DNA from: Holacanthus passer
Taxonomy: Eukaryota > Chordata > Actinopteri > Pomacanthidae
Assembly: GCA_025331565.1 (NCBI GenBank)
Contig: JAFREQ010000179.1
Location: 227,501 to 291,500, forward strand
Direction: 5' to 3'
DNA: 64,000 bases
Part shown: in pieces, positions 51,501-62,400 of the stretch
Layout of the letters: each line of letters starts with the position of its first letter
How positions within the stretch are numbered: position 1 is the stretch's first letter
The notes under the pieces: generated by a model
Told to the model about the DNA's origin: nothing
The model's database searches: none
What the model saw: only the letters and a program-made list of their open reading frames with translations
Made by a program: the position numbers and the translations under genes

Positions 51501-52196
51501 TTCTCAATTTGTCTAATTTAAAGGATTTTTAAAGGGCCTGAAGGGGCAAAGTATCCAGTTTTCCCTTATTTTAAAAATATTTAGTCTGAAGAGGTTCCAA
51601 TATTTCACTGTTTTCTATCGCTACGTAATTCTCTTATCAGACTCTGCTGGAGCAGCTGGAAGTATTTATATAAGACATACTGTCACTGTCTCTGTCAGGC
51701 TGTCTGTCAGCAGTAACAACATCAGGACAGAGGGTCTACTGTCTTTGTCTCAGGCTATGAAAGCTAACACAACTCTGAGCCACATCTACATCTGGGGAAA
51801 CCACCTGGAGGAGCCTGTCTGTCAGGTAACACACACACACACACACATTCATTCCTTACACCTTGCTGAACTAACAGATACACCGTCTACCTCCTATTTG
51901 ATGTGTCTGACTTTCATTCAAACTTTTGTTCACTCCTGCTCCCCCCTCAGGCCTTCAGAGAGCTCATCACCAGCGGCCGCCTGCCGCCAGAACAGACGGA
52001 TGTTAGCGCCTACGAGGTGGACGGTCAGGTGTTTCTCGCTGAGGTCTTCCACAGCTTGAGGAGACACTATTGCAGGACAAACAGCTCCAGTACAGGCACG
52101 TCCCCCACCTCCAACACTGCGACAGGCCTGTTAAAAGACAATGCTGTCAGCCCCGACACTGAAAGTCAGCGACTTGTCCCCCTGCAGCCCTGCTAG
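48504..52196 (+). CDS. lrrc34: Leucine-rich repeat-containing protein 34, complete (426 aa)
   Basis: An RNI-type leucine-rich repeat protein. Mammalian LRRC34 has been linked to nucleolar/stem-cell biology and to ciliated cells; its molecular activity is not established. Coding exons: 48504-48610, 49303-49415, 49490-49554, 49733-49819, 50263-50391, 50637-50732, 50904-51058, 51240-51395, 51699-51825, 51951-52196; every junction keeps frame. The N-terminus reads MRSENISEFYAFVCAEYQIK, then about ten LRRs with the ribonuclease-inhibitor pattern (for example LHSLDLMFNDIRADGAEVLA, LEIIDLSSNRIEDEGAVCLS), and a Ser/Thr-rich tail. No signal peptide or membrane segment. Position next to mynn matches mammals. 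Start chosen because it is the first ATG after the X-box and the frame is closed upstream. Confidence 0.92.
48790..49140 (+). mobile_element. AAGTA-rich dispersed repeat in lrrc34 intron 1
   Basis: GCAGTGGTAGAAAGTAACTA at 48925-48944 is the family's 5' end (CAGTGGTGGAAAGTAACTAAG-like). TTTACTGCACTACATTTATT and GCCACAACAGTAAATACTAA follow in the expected order. The segment before 48925 contains further AAGTA motifs. The 3' half is missing. Confidence 0.65.
50144..50262. repeat. (CT)n-rich tract forming the lrrc34 exon 5 polypyrimidine tract
   Basis: A long run of CTCTCT, CTGTCTGT and similar units leads directly into the acceptor (CTCTCTCCAG|AGT, exon start 50263). The polypyrimidine tract is thus a microsatellite of about 100 bases. 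Confidence 0.85.
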
Positions 52197-52304
52197 GCCT
52201 AAATTAACCTCCTCACATCCACCAGCATGCCAACAGAACTGTTAACTAACCAAACTAAAACAATGCATATGCCAAAAGAAGGAAGTCAGGAAACCTGTGG
52301 TGAA

Positions 52305-52326
52305 AATAAACCTCCTGAACAATAAA
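52305..52326 (+). terminator. lrrc34: lrrc34 poly(A) signals
   Basis: Two AATAAA hexamers at 52305-52310 and 52321-52326, about 110-130 bases past the stop codon, on the sense strand of lrrc34. Confidence 0.6.
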
Positions 52327-53103
52327 CTGTTGCCTGTGAGATTCTTTTAATCAAAGGTACATCCAAAATCTACATCCTATCTTATTTACATAGAAATCAT
52401 CAGCTGACAGCTCCACCCATCCACACACCTGTTCACACTTCTCATCTGCTCTGCAGTTACCTGGACTCCCCTGTCCACCTCCTCACCTGCACCTCATTCC
52501 CTCATCAGCCACTGATCATTTACACCAGTTCACTTCCTTTGTTCCTCACCAGACCGTTAAATTAAGTTTCCCTGCATTTTATAGCCTCGTGTCTCTTATT
52601 TTGGATTCTTGCCTGCTCTTTTTTTGCTCGCCTCTGTTAGACTGCTTCCTTCTGGTTTTGACCTTTGCCTGCCTCATGCTCTTGAAAGCTTATGTGCCTC
52701 CATCTTTTGTATATTAAATCACTGAACTGCATTCTCCAGCCCCGACAGTTCTCACATCAAGTACCAGGTACCATAACTCTGTAAAACAAGAATTTCTTAG
52801 TTTGTAGTTGCATTGGTGTCACATGCTGTTCTGTACGTCTTGATGTGTTGTTTTGCTTGAAACTGTTTTTTGAAAAACAAAATTAATTCAAAACATTTTG
52901 TCCAATGTGAAAATTTTTGCTTTATGGTGCCCTGTGTTTAAATTTTTTTTACAATAATAGAAAATTATACGTGACTGTTACAAGGTGCAGTCATGTGTCT
53001 GTTTAAATCTCGGTGCAATAAAGAAGTGCTGCTCATGTTTTTTATGTCAGGTGTCCCTCATTAGGGACGTGATTCTGTTCAGCATCTTCAGGATTTTGAA
53101 TCC
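52327..53103. other. Spacer between convergent lrrc34 and lrrc31
   Basis: About 780 bases with no exon. It should contain the 3'UTR of lrrc31 on the minus strand. Only a weak ATTAAA (TTTAAT on plus, near 52346) was noticed for that strand. Confidence 0.45.
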
Positions 53104-53867
53104 CTACTCCTCCAGACAACTCTCCTCTGGGCTCTCCTCACTGGTCCCCTTCAATGACAATGCTGCGTCTTTCTTTGGAGGATCCCACTCCAGCAGGACG
53201 CTCCTCTTCCTCAGGCAGCGACTCAGCTGCTGTCTGTCCTGAGAGCCGATCGTCCACCGCCGCACGGCCAGACGAGTCAGCGCAGGCAGTCGAGGCAGAG
53301 CGACGAGCAGCGCGGGCAGCCATGCCGAGCAGGGAGCGGAGGTCGAAGGTCGAAGGCTGAGGTCGACGTCCTCCAGCGAGCCCAGGCCTCCTGCTGCAAA
53401 CAGGACGGACCAGCCATCGTCACCTACCGAGCCGTTGTAGGACAGATCCAACACCCGGAGAGAGGACAGACGGCCATGTCTGCACACTGCAGCTGCACAG
53501 GACAAAGACGGAGGACCAATCAGTGATTATTGATCAGCAATAAACCAGAACAAGTAGAGGCAGGACGTGACTCTTCATTACAGTTTAAAGATTCAGGTTC
53601 TTTAGTTGACTTTCTACTTTTCCTCCACAACATTTCAGCTGGAAACGCTGCACATTTTACTCCACTACATTTATCTGATGGCTGTATTTACAGGTCACTT
53701 TGTAAATTCAGGTTTACATTCACAGGAGAGGCCAAAGTAAGAAATAAAATAGCTCGAATAAGTGCAGTCACATCTGGAAGTGTGATTGAAAAAGCTTTTT
53801 TCTAACTTTAAAATGAAACTAAATTTGCATACATTTGTTTTGTTTTGATTTGTTTTGTTGTATTTTG

Positions 53868-53924
<57 letters not shown>

Positions 53925-54936
53925 CCAGGTGATGCAGGTCATCAGAGGTGAGCTCACAGCTGCTGAGGCGGAGCTCCAGGATGACTGACGGCTGCAAAGC
54001 ATCCAGGAGGAGCGCTAAACGGCCGCCAACCACTTTACACCAGGAAACATCCACACTGCGGAGGTACGGCACGGCCAGAGCTGACACACACACAGACAAA
54101 TCAGTGAGGACCTCTGAGATACACAACCTATTTGACCTTGTACAGTCCGAACCTGCACCAGACTCGAGACACAATTTGTGTTAAAATATGTACAGAACAA
54201 AGAGAAATCCAACATTTCTTTCATTATCTAGACAAAGAAAGTGATGAATTCCCACACACGCGACACAAGAACCGAAGATTTGCTCCATCTTGACCAACTA
54301 CTAAAATGCTATTTGCACACAAATGCATCAGTAATAAAAATACAATAATATAATGTCAAGATGTTGAGAATAAACAATCTCAGGGGCCATAACGAGTACT
54401 TTCACTTTGATACTTTAAGTACATTTTTCGACTAATACCTCTGTACTTTTATCCAGGTGAGATTATGAATGTAGGACTGTTACTTATTTTTATTATTTTT
54501 ACATGTTGTATTTTTACATTGTGGTATTGCTACTTTGACTTACAATGATCTGAATACTTCTTCCCCTGCAATTTAAGTAGTAGTTGTAGTACCAGTTTCA
54601 GTAGTATCAGTACTAGTGCTAGTAGTGGTACTAGTAGTTGTAGTACTAGCTCTAGGAGTATCAGTAGCGGTGCGTACCGAGAGCAGTAAAGGACTCCTCG
54701 TTCAGGCTGCAGCTGTTGAGTGGCAGACGTCTCATCTGTGTCAGAGGGAGGGCGGAGACCAGCAGGTGGACCACGCCCCCTACCTCCTTATTGGACGACA
54801 TGTCGAGATTTGTCAGCGCCATCAGAGAGGGAAGCACCTGGACTGGAGACAACAAGTCACATGACTCCTGCAGCTACCTGCTGATCCTCACAGCTCACTG
54901 TCAATCACATCAATTCAGTTCAATCTGAGGTTTGAG

Positions 54937-54971
<35 letters not shown>

Positions 54972-57374
54972 AACTCACTCAGGGCTTCCAGGTCGGTGCG
55001 TGTGAGACGGCAGAGGTGAAGGTCGAGGCTCTCCAGGTGTGAGAGGTGAGCCAGGTGGAGGGTGAGGCGGTTCAGTCCTCCAGACAGACTTTTGTTACAG
55101 GACAGGTCCAACTCTCGCACTGAGGGGAGGCCGCGGAGCGAAGCACCTGCAGGACAGCAGCAGCAGATGGAATACCAACAACACATATGGAGTTATGGCC
55201 ATGCAGAGTTATCATGTTGCTATATTCTCCGCTCTTTGCAGATGATGTGATTCTGCTGGCTTCATCAGAACCTCAGCACACAGAGTGAGTGTGAAGCAGT
55301 CGGGATGAGAGCATCTCCAGAACGGACTGAACAGACAACGCGAAGAGCTCAATCTACTGAAACTTAAACAGGAAACAACATCTTCGCCTCAGGGTCCCTG
55401 TATGAACCTAAACCACCTGAGCGACCCTGTCATGTCATGAATATTAACAGCGTCCTACCGAGAGCATCGAGGCTGTCCGCCGTCAGACCGCAGGCCTGTA
55501 ATCGAAGCGTTGTGAGGGAGGCAGCGTGAGAGAGAGAGGAGGCCAGCTCTCTGAAGCCGCTCGCGTCAACTTCCTGTGCGAGCTGAGGATTACAGGAGAC
55601 GTCCAACACACAGAGTCTGTGGAGAGCAGACGTCACTCCTCCTGAGAGGGACAGACACAGGTAACATATGTCCGACACAACAGAGTGGAGCATAATAAAG
55701 TCTTTATGAATGTAGCATGTTCTGTGGGTCTTCTCCAGTGGCATTATGGGAAATGTAAATATAAGGGGAGGTTGCCTTATCTTCGAACAGATCCTTTTAA
55801 AAGTATATACTGTTAGTTAATGTAAGTTAAATCAGTACCCAGAGCGGTGGCATCAGCCGCAGTGAGCTGGCAGGCCACCAGGTGGAGCTCTCGCAGTGAT
55901 GGGTGGAGTTTACCCAGCAGACCTTGCAAAGCGCCGCCCCCGACGCCACTGTTCCAGGACAAATCGAGGATCTCTAAGAGCGGCACACAGTCGAGAGCTT
56001 CACCTACACAAACACAAAAAATCCAAATGATGTGATTGCACATTGAGATTCTGTGATTCTGATGTGATGGATGTGAAATTAGTCGCCACATTAGACAAAG
56101 AGAAGCAGCACATCCTGAAATGAAGCTGGAGGTAATATTCAGCATTTTTTAAATGACTCACATGATTAATTTAGCAAAACAGCTGCTTTTCCCTAAACAT
56201 TTTCTTCTGAGTGCATCTGCTGATGTTTTACAGACAAACCACAGAAACTTCATAGAATAAATTCTCCTTATCTGAATGTCGCTTTAGTCTTTTAGAAATA
56301 AACACATAAATAAAGACCCACCCAGTGCAGTGATGTCATCGATGCTCAGCCTACAGCTGCAGAGCCTCAGCGCTCTGATCCCGCCCACATGCTGCAGGTG
56401 AGAGGTCAGCGCCTTCAGACACCCGCCAATCAGCTCGTTCCAGGACACGTCCACCTCCTCCAGGTGAGGGAGAAACTGGAGCAACGTCGCTGAGGGACGA
56501 GAAGAGGAAGAGAAGGGCGGACGAGACAGTGACCGCCGTTCAGAGGGAAAACACTCTTTAATCCTGAATCGACTCGACGGCTCCCAAACAGAAAAATTCT
56601 GAGTGTTGACTCTGAGGTTGAAAATTATATTCATTCAGATAAAACACGTTATTGTTAATGTTTCAGAGAAACCAAACGACCATGTTTGTCTCATACTGTT
56701 TGACCATTGATACAATTAAGCACACATCAACTGAAATAATGGTGTACTGCATTATTTTACCAGTCCTGTAAAGACCCAACACTCTCAGACAAATTGGAGT
56801 TAGACTCAGAGTAAGTGTCAGCACCGAGCTCCAGCAGGTCTGTGGCAGTGAGATCACAGTGAGCCAGGCCGAGGCTCCTGCCGTCGCCTTTCTTCCCCAA
56901 CCTCTGCAGGAAAAGACACACTCGACCCCAGCCGGCGTCCCGCTCGCTCTCTGCCGACTCAGCAACACCTGAAGCACCAACATCACACACGTTTGACCCA
57001 GTGAGGATTCTGGAGAACTGCTTATTTCTAATTGATAGTTTGCACTTTTTCTTATTTTGCAGCTGCTGCTCAATAATTTCCCTCTGGATAAACAAGCTTC
57101 TGTCTTATCTTACTTTGCTTCACTGTCTTGAAGGTCGAACATAAAGTGCGTTTCGGATAAACCTGGCCATCCACACCTGATGACATCACCACAAAAGGAT
57201 GCAAAAGGTGAACTGTTGGGTGTTTTGTGGAACCCCACCTGAGCTCGGCCCTCTCTCCTCCCTGCCCTCCGTCTCTCCATCCTCAGGGATCCCCGCCCGC
57301 TCTGAGGTCCAGGACAGGAGGCGTCCCAGCGGCTTCCTGTCCGAGGCCGTGCGCTTCCTGCGGATCTGGCTCAT
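53104..57374 (-). CDS. lrrc31: Leucine-rich repeat-containing protein 31, complete (557 aa)
   Basis: A leucine-rich repeat protein with no known enzymatic domain; in mammals it is mainly epithelial and its mechanism is unclear. Exons (5' to 3'): 57374-57239, 56968-56825, 56489-56322, 56003-55839, 55641-55459, 55146-54979, 54842-54678, 54080-53925, 53492-53104. The start MSQIRRKRTASDRKP matches the MSQTRKK-type start of mammalian LRRC31; length is 557 versus 552 in human as I recall. Each internal exon encodes one LRR pair with the signatures LEEVDVSWNELIGG and LRLCSCRLSIDDITALG. The last exon carries LRVLDLSYNGSVGDDGWSVLF and DVDLSLRPST, both LRRC31-like. All introns are phase 1. No signal peptide or membrane segment. 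It is convergent with lrrc34, in the order known from human 3q26. An in-frame ATG at 57464 would add 30 residues but has no family support. Confidence 0.92.
53560..53740 (+). mobile_element. AAGTA-rich dispersed repeat, 5' half, in lrrc31 intron 8
   Basis: TTTTACTCCACTACATTTAT then CTGATGGCT (53656-53682) matches the family's conserved internal block. It sits between the exons 54080-53925 and 53492-53104. The 3' half of a copy in the same orientation lies on the other side of the exon 54080-53925. Confidence 0.6.
53871..53921. repeat. (TG)n microsatellite at the lrrc31 exon 8 donor
   Basis: On the lrrc31 sense strand the intron starts GTAACACACAC..., so a CA tract of about 51 bases begins four bases after the exon end at 53925. 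Confidence 0.92.
54270..54595 (+). mobile_element. AAGTA-rich dispersed repeat, 3' half, in lrrc31 intron 7
   Basis: CCATCTTGACCAACTACTAA, AATGCATCAGTAATAAAAAT, GAGTACTTTCACTTTGATAC and GATCTGAATACTTCTTCCCC occur in the order of the family's 3' half, with the usual end (CTGAATACTTCTTCC) at about 54551-54565. Followed by a degenerate AGT-triplet tract to about 54670. Confidence 0.75.
54596..54670. repeat. Degenerate (AGT)n-type trinucleotide repeat
   Basis: TAGTAG, TAGTTG, TATCAG and similar triplets fill this stretch up to eight bases before the lrrc31 exon 7 donor (exon end 54678). Confidence 0.75.
54940..54967. repeat. (CA)n microsatellite near the lrrc31 exon 6 donor
   Basis: A TG tract on the sense strand starting about 12 bases into the intron after the exon ending at 54979 (GTGAGTTTGTCTGTGTGTG...). 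Confidence 0.85.
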
Positions 57375-57619
57375 GATGACGTCGAGAGGGGAACGCCTCG
57401 GACCGCTGCTGTCCCGCCCCCGCTGACCATCTGACCAATGAGGGGCAGAAAATAATTTCACCATTTGAATAAAGTGACAACATCATAAACCACAACATGA
57501 AGGTTTAGAAAAGGTTTATTTATGGATGCTTCATGGAGTCTCTGGTAATTAAGGAGTTTTTATACCTGTGTGCATGTTCACAAAGAAGTCAATGACCCCT
57601 GACTTGCAATCAGAGAAGA

Positions 57620-58115
57620 ATCCGAAGAAAAAATACTAATACAACACTGAAAATACTCTAACTACTGTTACTTAAGCAAAAGTTTTTTTCCTCCTCATTC
57701 ATGTAAAAGCAGGATTTTTCCTGTTGAAGCTCATTTTGAACTATTTTGTTCAGGACTGAAACTGATGATTCTTTTCATTCTGGATTCATCTGCTGATTCT
57801 TTCCTTCATCCATCGATTGATTCTTTGTTCTGTCCAATCAACAGTCCAAACCTCTAAATTATTACAAATGCATACAAATTATTCAATGGAAAAGCAGCAA
57901 AGTCAGGAAAAGTTTTTACATGAAAAATGACCAAATAATTCAATCTAGTAACTGATTAATCGACTGTTCCAGTTGTACTTACTTAATTTGTAACTAGGAA
58001 CTACTCATGTACTAACTCATGTAGTGGAGTAGAAATGAAAGTACCTCATACTTGTACTAAGTGCAGTAATTGAGTAAATGTACTTGATTTCTTTCCACCA
58101 TTTCTTCCACAGAGA
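57620..58115 (-). mobile_element. AAGTA-rich dispersed repeat, diverged
   Basis: TACTCATGTACTAACTCATG, TAGTGGAGTAGAAATGAAAG and GAGTAAATGTACTTGATTTC followed by TTTCCACCATT (58012-58105) are the inverse of the family's 5' end, giving minus orientation. The left part (57630-57700) has only short AAGTA-like pieces. Confidence 0.55.
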
Positions 58116-58659
58116 AACTGGCCTCTAAAGCTCCAGGGCAGAAATCACTGTGGTACAGATCTGTTACACATTATGATTCGTTATTGTTGAACAGTTGCTG
58201 TAATCAAATCTCTGCCTGAGACTTTCACTTTCATTCTGCTCAGCACTGGATCTCATCTCACCTGCAGACTCCATGTGAAGAGTTCAGCTCCAACACAAAA
58301 GCAGACGATGATAAAAATAAAAGAATGAATAAAAACCTGAGTTCGTTTTTAGTCTGTTCTGGCGATGCGTTCACGGTCCGTTTGTTTGGAGCATGAAAAG
58401 ACAAAAACGATCAGCTGATCGATCAACTGCATTGACTCTCAGCAAAGTCAGAACCGACTCAATCCCACCTGCAGTTTCGCAAATCTCTACTTCTTTACTT
58501 TCAGACGCTTTGACTTTGCTCAGGTGCGGCTGAACACCTAGATGACGTCACGTCTCGTGCTCGTCAGGTGGATCCTCCCGGAAGTGCGACAACAGCTTCA
58601 GTAAATGCGGAGCATCACTCAGCTTCAGGATTCATTTGAACCTCGTTTTATAACCTTAA

Positions 58660-58840
58660 ACTCTAAAAGTAGTTTTCTGATCTTTTACTCAAGTGAAGGT
58701 ACTAATACCACAGTGTAGAAATACTTTTAGAAATACAAAAGTACTACACTTAAAATGTTACTTGGGTAAAAGTACACAAGTATAAGCCTCAATGTACTGA
58801 AAGTAAAGTACCAAAAGGTACTTATTATGCAGAATAGCCA
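58660..58840 (-). mobile_element. AAGTA-rich dispersed repeat, 3' part
   Basis: CTTTTACTCAAGTGAAGGTA, ACTAATACCACAGTGTAGAA and AAAGGTACTTATTATGCAGA then ATAGCC (58683-58841) are the inverse of the family's 3' half, including its GGCTATTCTGCATAA block. Confidence 0.65.
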
Positions 58841-59096
58841 GTTTCAGAATAATGTTTATGATATTGTTGGATTATATTTATTGAAGCACTGATGAGTTCA
58901 TCACTTCAGCTTTGTATTAGACTGAATAAACTGGAAATGTGTGATCTGAGTGTAGATACATATAACAATACAGCAAAAGCATTCATATATAAACATAACA
59001 TTAAATTATCAAACTGCATTTTCAGCTTCAACAACGTGTTGTAACATAAATGAAACACGACAAACAGATGTCAAAGATGAGCACATTTCTTCCAAA

Positions 59097-59107
59097 TTTA
59101 TTTTATT
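59097..59107 (-). terminator. eif2s3: eif2s3 poly(A) signals
   Basis: Two overlapping AATAAA hexamers on the minus strand (TTTATTTTATT on plus), about 380 bases past the eif2s3 stop codon. The T-rich strand context and position fit an mRNA 3' end. Confidence 0.6.
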
Positions 59108-59485
59108 AGATTTGACTGAAATCTGTGGACAGTACAGGATCATTTCCGTACTGAACAAACGTCCGGTCTCGCTCTGAAAGCAGCTGCATGTGAACCTTCT
59201 CTGGAGGATTGTTCTGATGAGGAGCCTCCTCTCCTCCTTTGTTCCCCTTCATCTGCAGTGAAAACAGGTGACGGGGCACAAAGACTAAACCTGACCTCAT
59301 CTGACCTGTCGCTGCTGAGAAAGAAGAGCAGAGGGAGGAGGCATCTCTAAACATGTCCTGTTCACTTTCTTCCTCCTTGTGGGAAAAACAAAAAAAAAAA
59401 CAAATAAAAGCCAAGAAGAGTGTGATGCTTGTGATGTCCAGCTGATGGGAGCTTTGCTATGCTGATGTCCTGTTTTTTTTTCTCC

Positions 59486-62400
59486 TCAGTCATCGTCCAC
59501 TGTGGGTGTGATGGTCACGCCCCTCCTGATCTGTCCCCATCCAATCAGACTGACAGGGTGAAAAGGAGAGGAGCCAATTAGACAACAATATGAAGGCCAT
59601 TTAACACCCAACATGAAAATAATCGCCAATATGAGTGAGTTGACTCTGTTCAGTCGCCATTAAGCAGTGATCTTTATATATGTGACAAAAACACAGCTTA
59701 GTGGATCCTCACCGCCAGTGTTTCTCCACGCGTCGACTCAGAGCGATCTTCTCTCCGACCTCTGTGCAGACTGGGTTGGTGAGGACGATCTTGGCCAGAT
59801 CAGCCTTGACTGCGCTGACGCGGCCGCCTGTCGACAGCGAGCCGATGTTCACCATCAGCACCTCGTTCTTAGACAGCTTCTGGACCTGCAGAGACACAAA
59901 AAGATCATTCAGTTCCTCTCAAACAATGAAACTGTTTCACTGATACTGTGCAAATATCCTGAACACTGGATTTGAAAAGTTAAAAACATCTTCATGCCAG
60001 AAATAACACAACTGTTTAAAACTGAAATCACTGAATTCTAGATGACTGATGTGTTTTCTCACACCACATTAAAATATTAAACCAAAAGATTTTAAAGACC
60101 TCTAATTGCTAGATGCTATGTGTAAAGGCCTTCAATATCACTTCTTATAATTGAAGACATTTACAGGACTCAGTCTGGACTCCAGTTGCAGCTTGAACAT
60201 TCTTCAACATTATTCCTCTCCTGTACTTCAGAGGATTTGGGACTACATTTACCATAATGCATGTCTCACCTTGGCAGCCTTCTTGTCTCCCTCTGTGCGG
60301 ACTCCCAGCAGCCTCCTGAGCAGGAAGTAGGAGATCTCCAGCTCAGTGAAGATCTCTGGCAGCGCTCCGACGGCACCCAGCACCTGACCGACCATGCGAT
60401 CCGCCCGGCACAGTGTCGGGTCGATCTTAGTGCCCACGCCTGCACACAAACACAGTTCACTGCGCTTACAAAATGTAGCATGACTGACTGCTGCATCTGA
60501 CCCGACGGGACGGGTAAGTTCTCAACCTGATGAAAACTATACATTTTCCCTTTTCGGTAACAAAGAGGGATTTCTTTCTTTGCACATAAAAGGATACATC
60601 TAAGTTAAAATGTGTGAGCGCGGCCCACCGATAAGGCCTCCGGGTGCAGCGTACTGCAGGTCGTTGTGCTCAGCAAACAAAGAGACAATCTTGGAGAAGA
60701 TGGGTTTGCACATCAGCTTTCCTTCCTGGTCTTTGGACACGATACCTGGTCGCACCTCGATCTCTTGACCCACCTGGGGGTCACACAGAGAGGAGGAGGA
60801 CGGTTTAGAGGGACACACAACTTAACTGGTGAATAACTGCATGAAGATGTGTTTATAACTTTATACAAATAAACAAGATCAATACAAAACAGAGCCATAC
60901 AGTTTTTACAGTTAGGTGAACTTCTCCAAAGATCAGAAAAATTGTCCATTTATTTTATTAAATTGAAAAGTCAGATTGCAGGTACATGAACATTAATCTC
61001 AAGCAAAGATAAGATACAAGATTTATATCAACTTACTTTCCATCTGCAGTAAGCAGCTACTTACTGACTAACATGTTTGTGAACCTACTAACATGATTTA
61101 GTGAAAGGCCTTTAGAAAAGGTGTGACATGGATTTACACCATCAACAGACAGGAAATTCACACACACAAATTTTTTCCATCTTCTCTGACACAGAAGCCC
61201 AATGCAATTTCTAAACAGAGGCACTGCATTGTGTGAGCAATTGTTGCTTCAATGCTGCAGTTTTGTGCATGTTTGAACTTTGAATCACATTTTTGTCTGT
61301 TGATGTAAAAAAGTGCACAATCTCACCTTGAGCACACCCTTCAGGATACTTCCTCCTGCCACACCTCCTTTCAAGTCATCAACTTCACAGCCGGGCTTGT
61401 TCACATCAAAAGATCTGATTACTGAAACACAGGAGACGTTCACAGGGTGTCGTTTAATACCCTTCAAATCAACTGACGGACCACGTCATTCAGTAAAGTT
61501 ATTATGTGTTTCACAGCAGAAAATGAAAAGCAAGTGTAATGTGTAAGGCTAAAAACATGACAAGGAAACAAAGAGCAGAGAACACAACAGGTTAGTGAGA
61601 GAAGCAACCTGTGTGTCTTTTCTTACCGATGAGTCTGGGCTCTGAGGTGAAGTCTCTGATGGGCACTGGGATCTTTTTGACAATGTACTCACAAACCACC
61701 TCAATGTTGTACTTCAGCTGTGCTGAGATCGGAATGATGGGAGCGCCCTCTGCCACTGTGCCTGCAAGAGAGACATGAAACACAACATCAGGTCACCAAA
61801 GATTCAGACAAAGACAAACGTGATCCAAAGAGTCACTAGTTTGAAGTGGAGAAAATGTAAAAGGCATCGGAACTTGCTCATTCACTAAGCATGTCTGGAA
61901 AAAGTGGCAGCCAAACATCTTTTTGATAATATGAGTTTATGTGGACTGACAGCTTTTTGCAGACAGCATTAAAAGCTTAGTTCAAGCACTTCGCAGCAAC
62001 AAACTCTCACCCCTGCAGGCTTGACAGAAGTCTGTAAAACTATTCTAGTTTTCTCCATGTGACACTTCAGTTGTGACTTATTTTGCCATATTTTAGGAAA
62101 CAAGAGTGTTGGTGCAATTGCTGTTTGTAGTCAGCATCCAGACAGACTGGTAAGACTTCTAATATAATCTATAATATAACTGAAAGAAACCCTGATGGAC
62201 CCAGCTCTTAAGAGTGTAGTTTCATGCCGACTCACCCTGGACGAAGGCGAGGATCTGCTCGTACTGCTCTTTGGCCTGGCTCTCCTTCACCAGGTCAATC
62301 TTGTTCTGCAGGATGAGGATGTGCTTCAGCTTCATGATCTCTATGGCTGCCAGATGCTCTGACGTCTGGGGCTGAGGACATGACTCGTTACCCGCTGAAA

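Larger units (their letters stand above)
57375..59096. other. Intergenic lrrc31-eif2s3 with repeats
   Basis: Contains the lrrc31 5' flank and two diverged repeat copies listed separately. No additional exon or RNA gene was recognised. A CpG-containing stretch with a CACGTCTCGTGC-like sequence lies around 58540-58600. In mammals LRRC31 is not next to EIF2S3, so an ancestral rearrangement point probably lies in or beyond this spacer. Confidence 0.45.

Noticed and set aside
57375..57464. N-terminal extension of lrrc31 from an in-frame ATG at 57464
   Set aside because: The downstream start MSQIRRKRTAS matches the family N-terminus; the extra 30 residues have no support.
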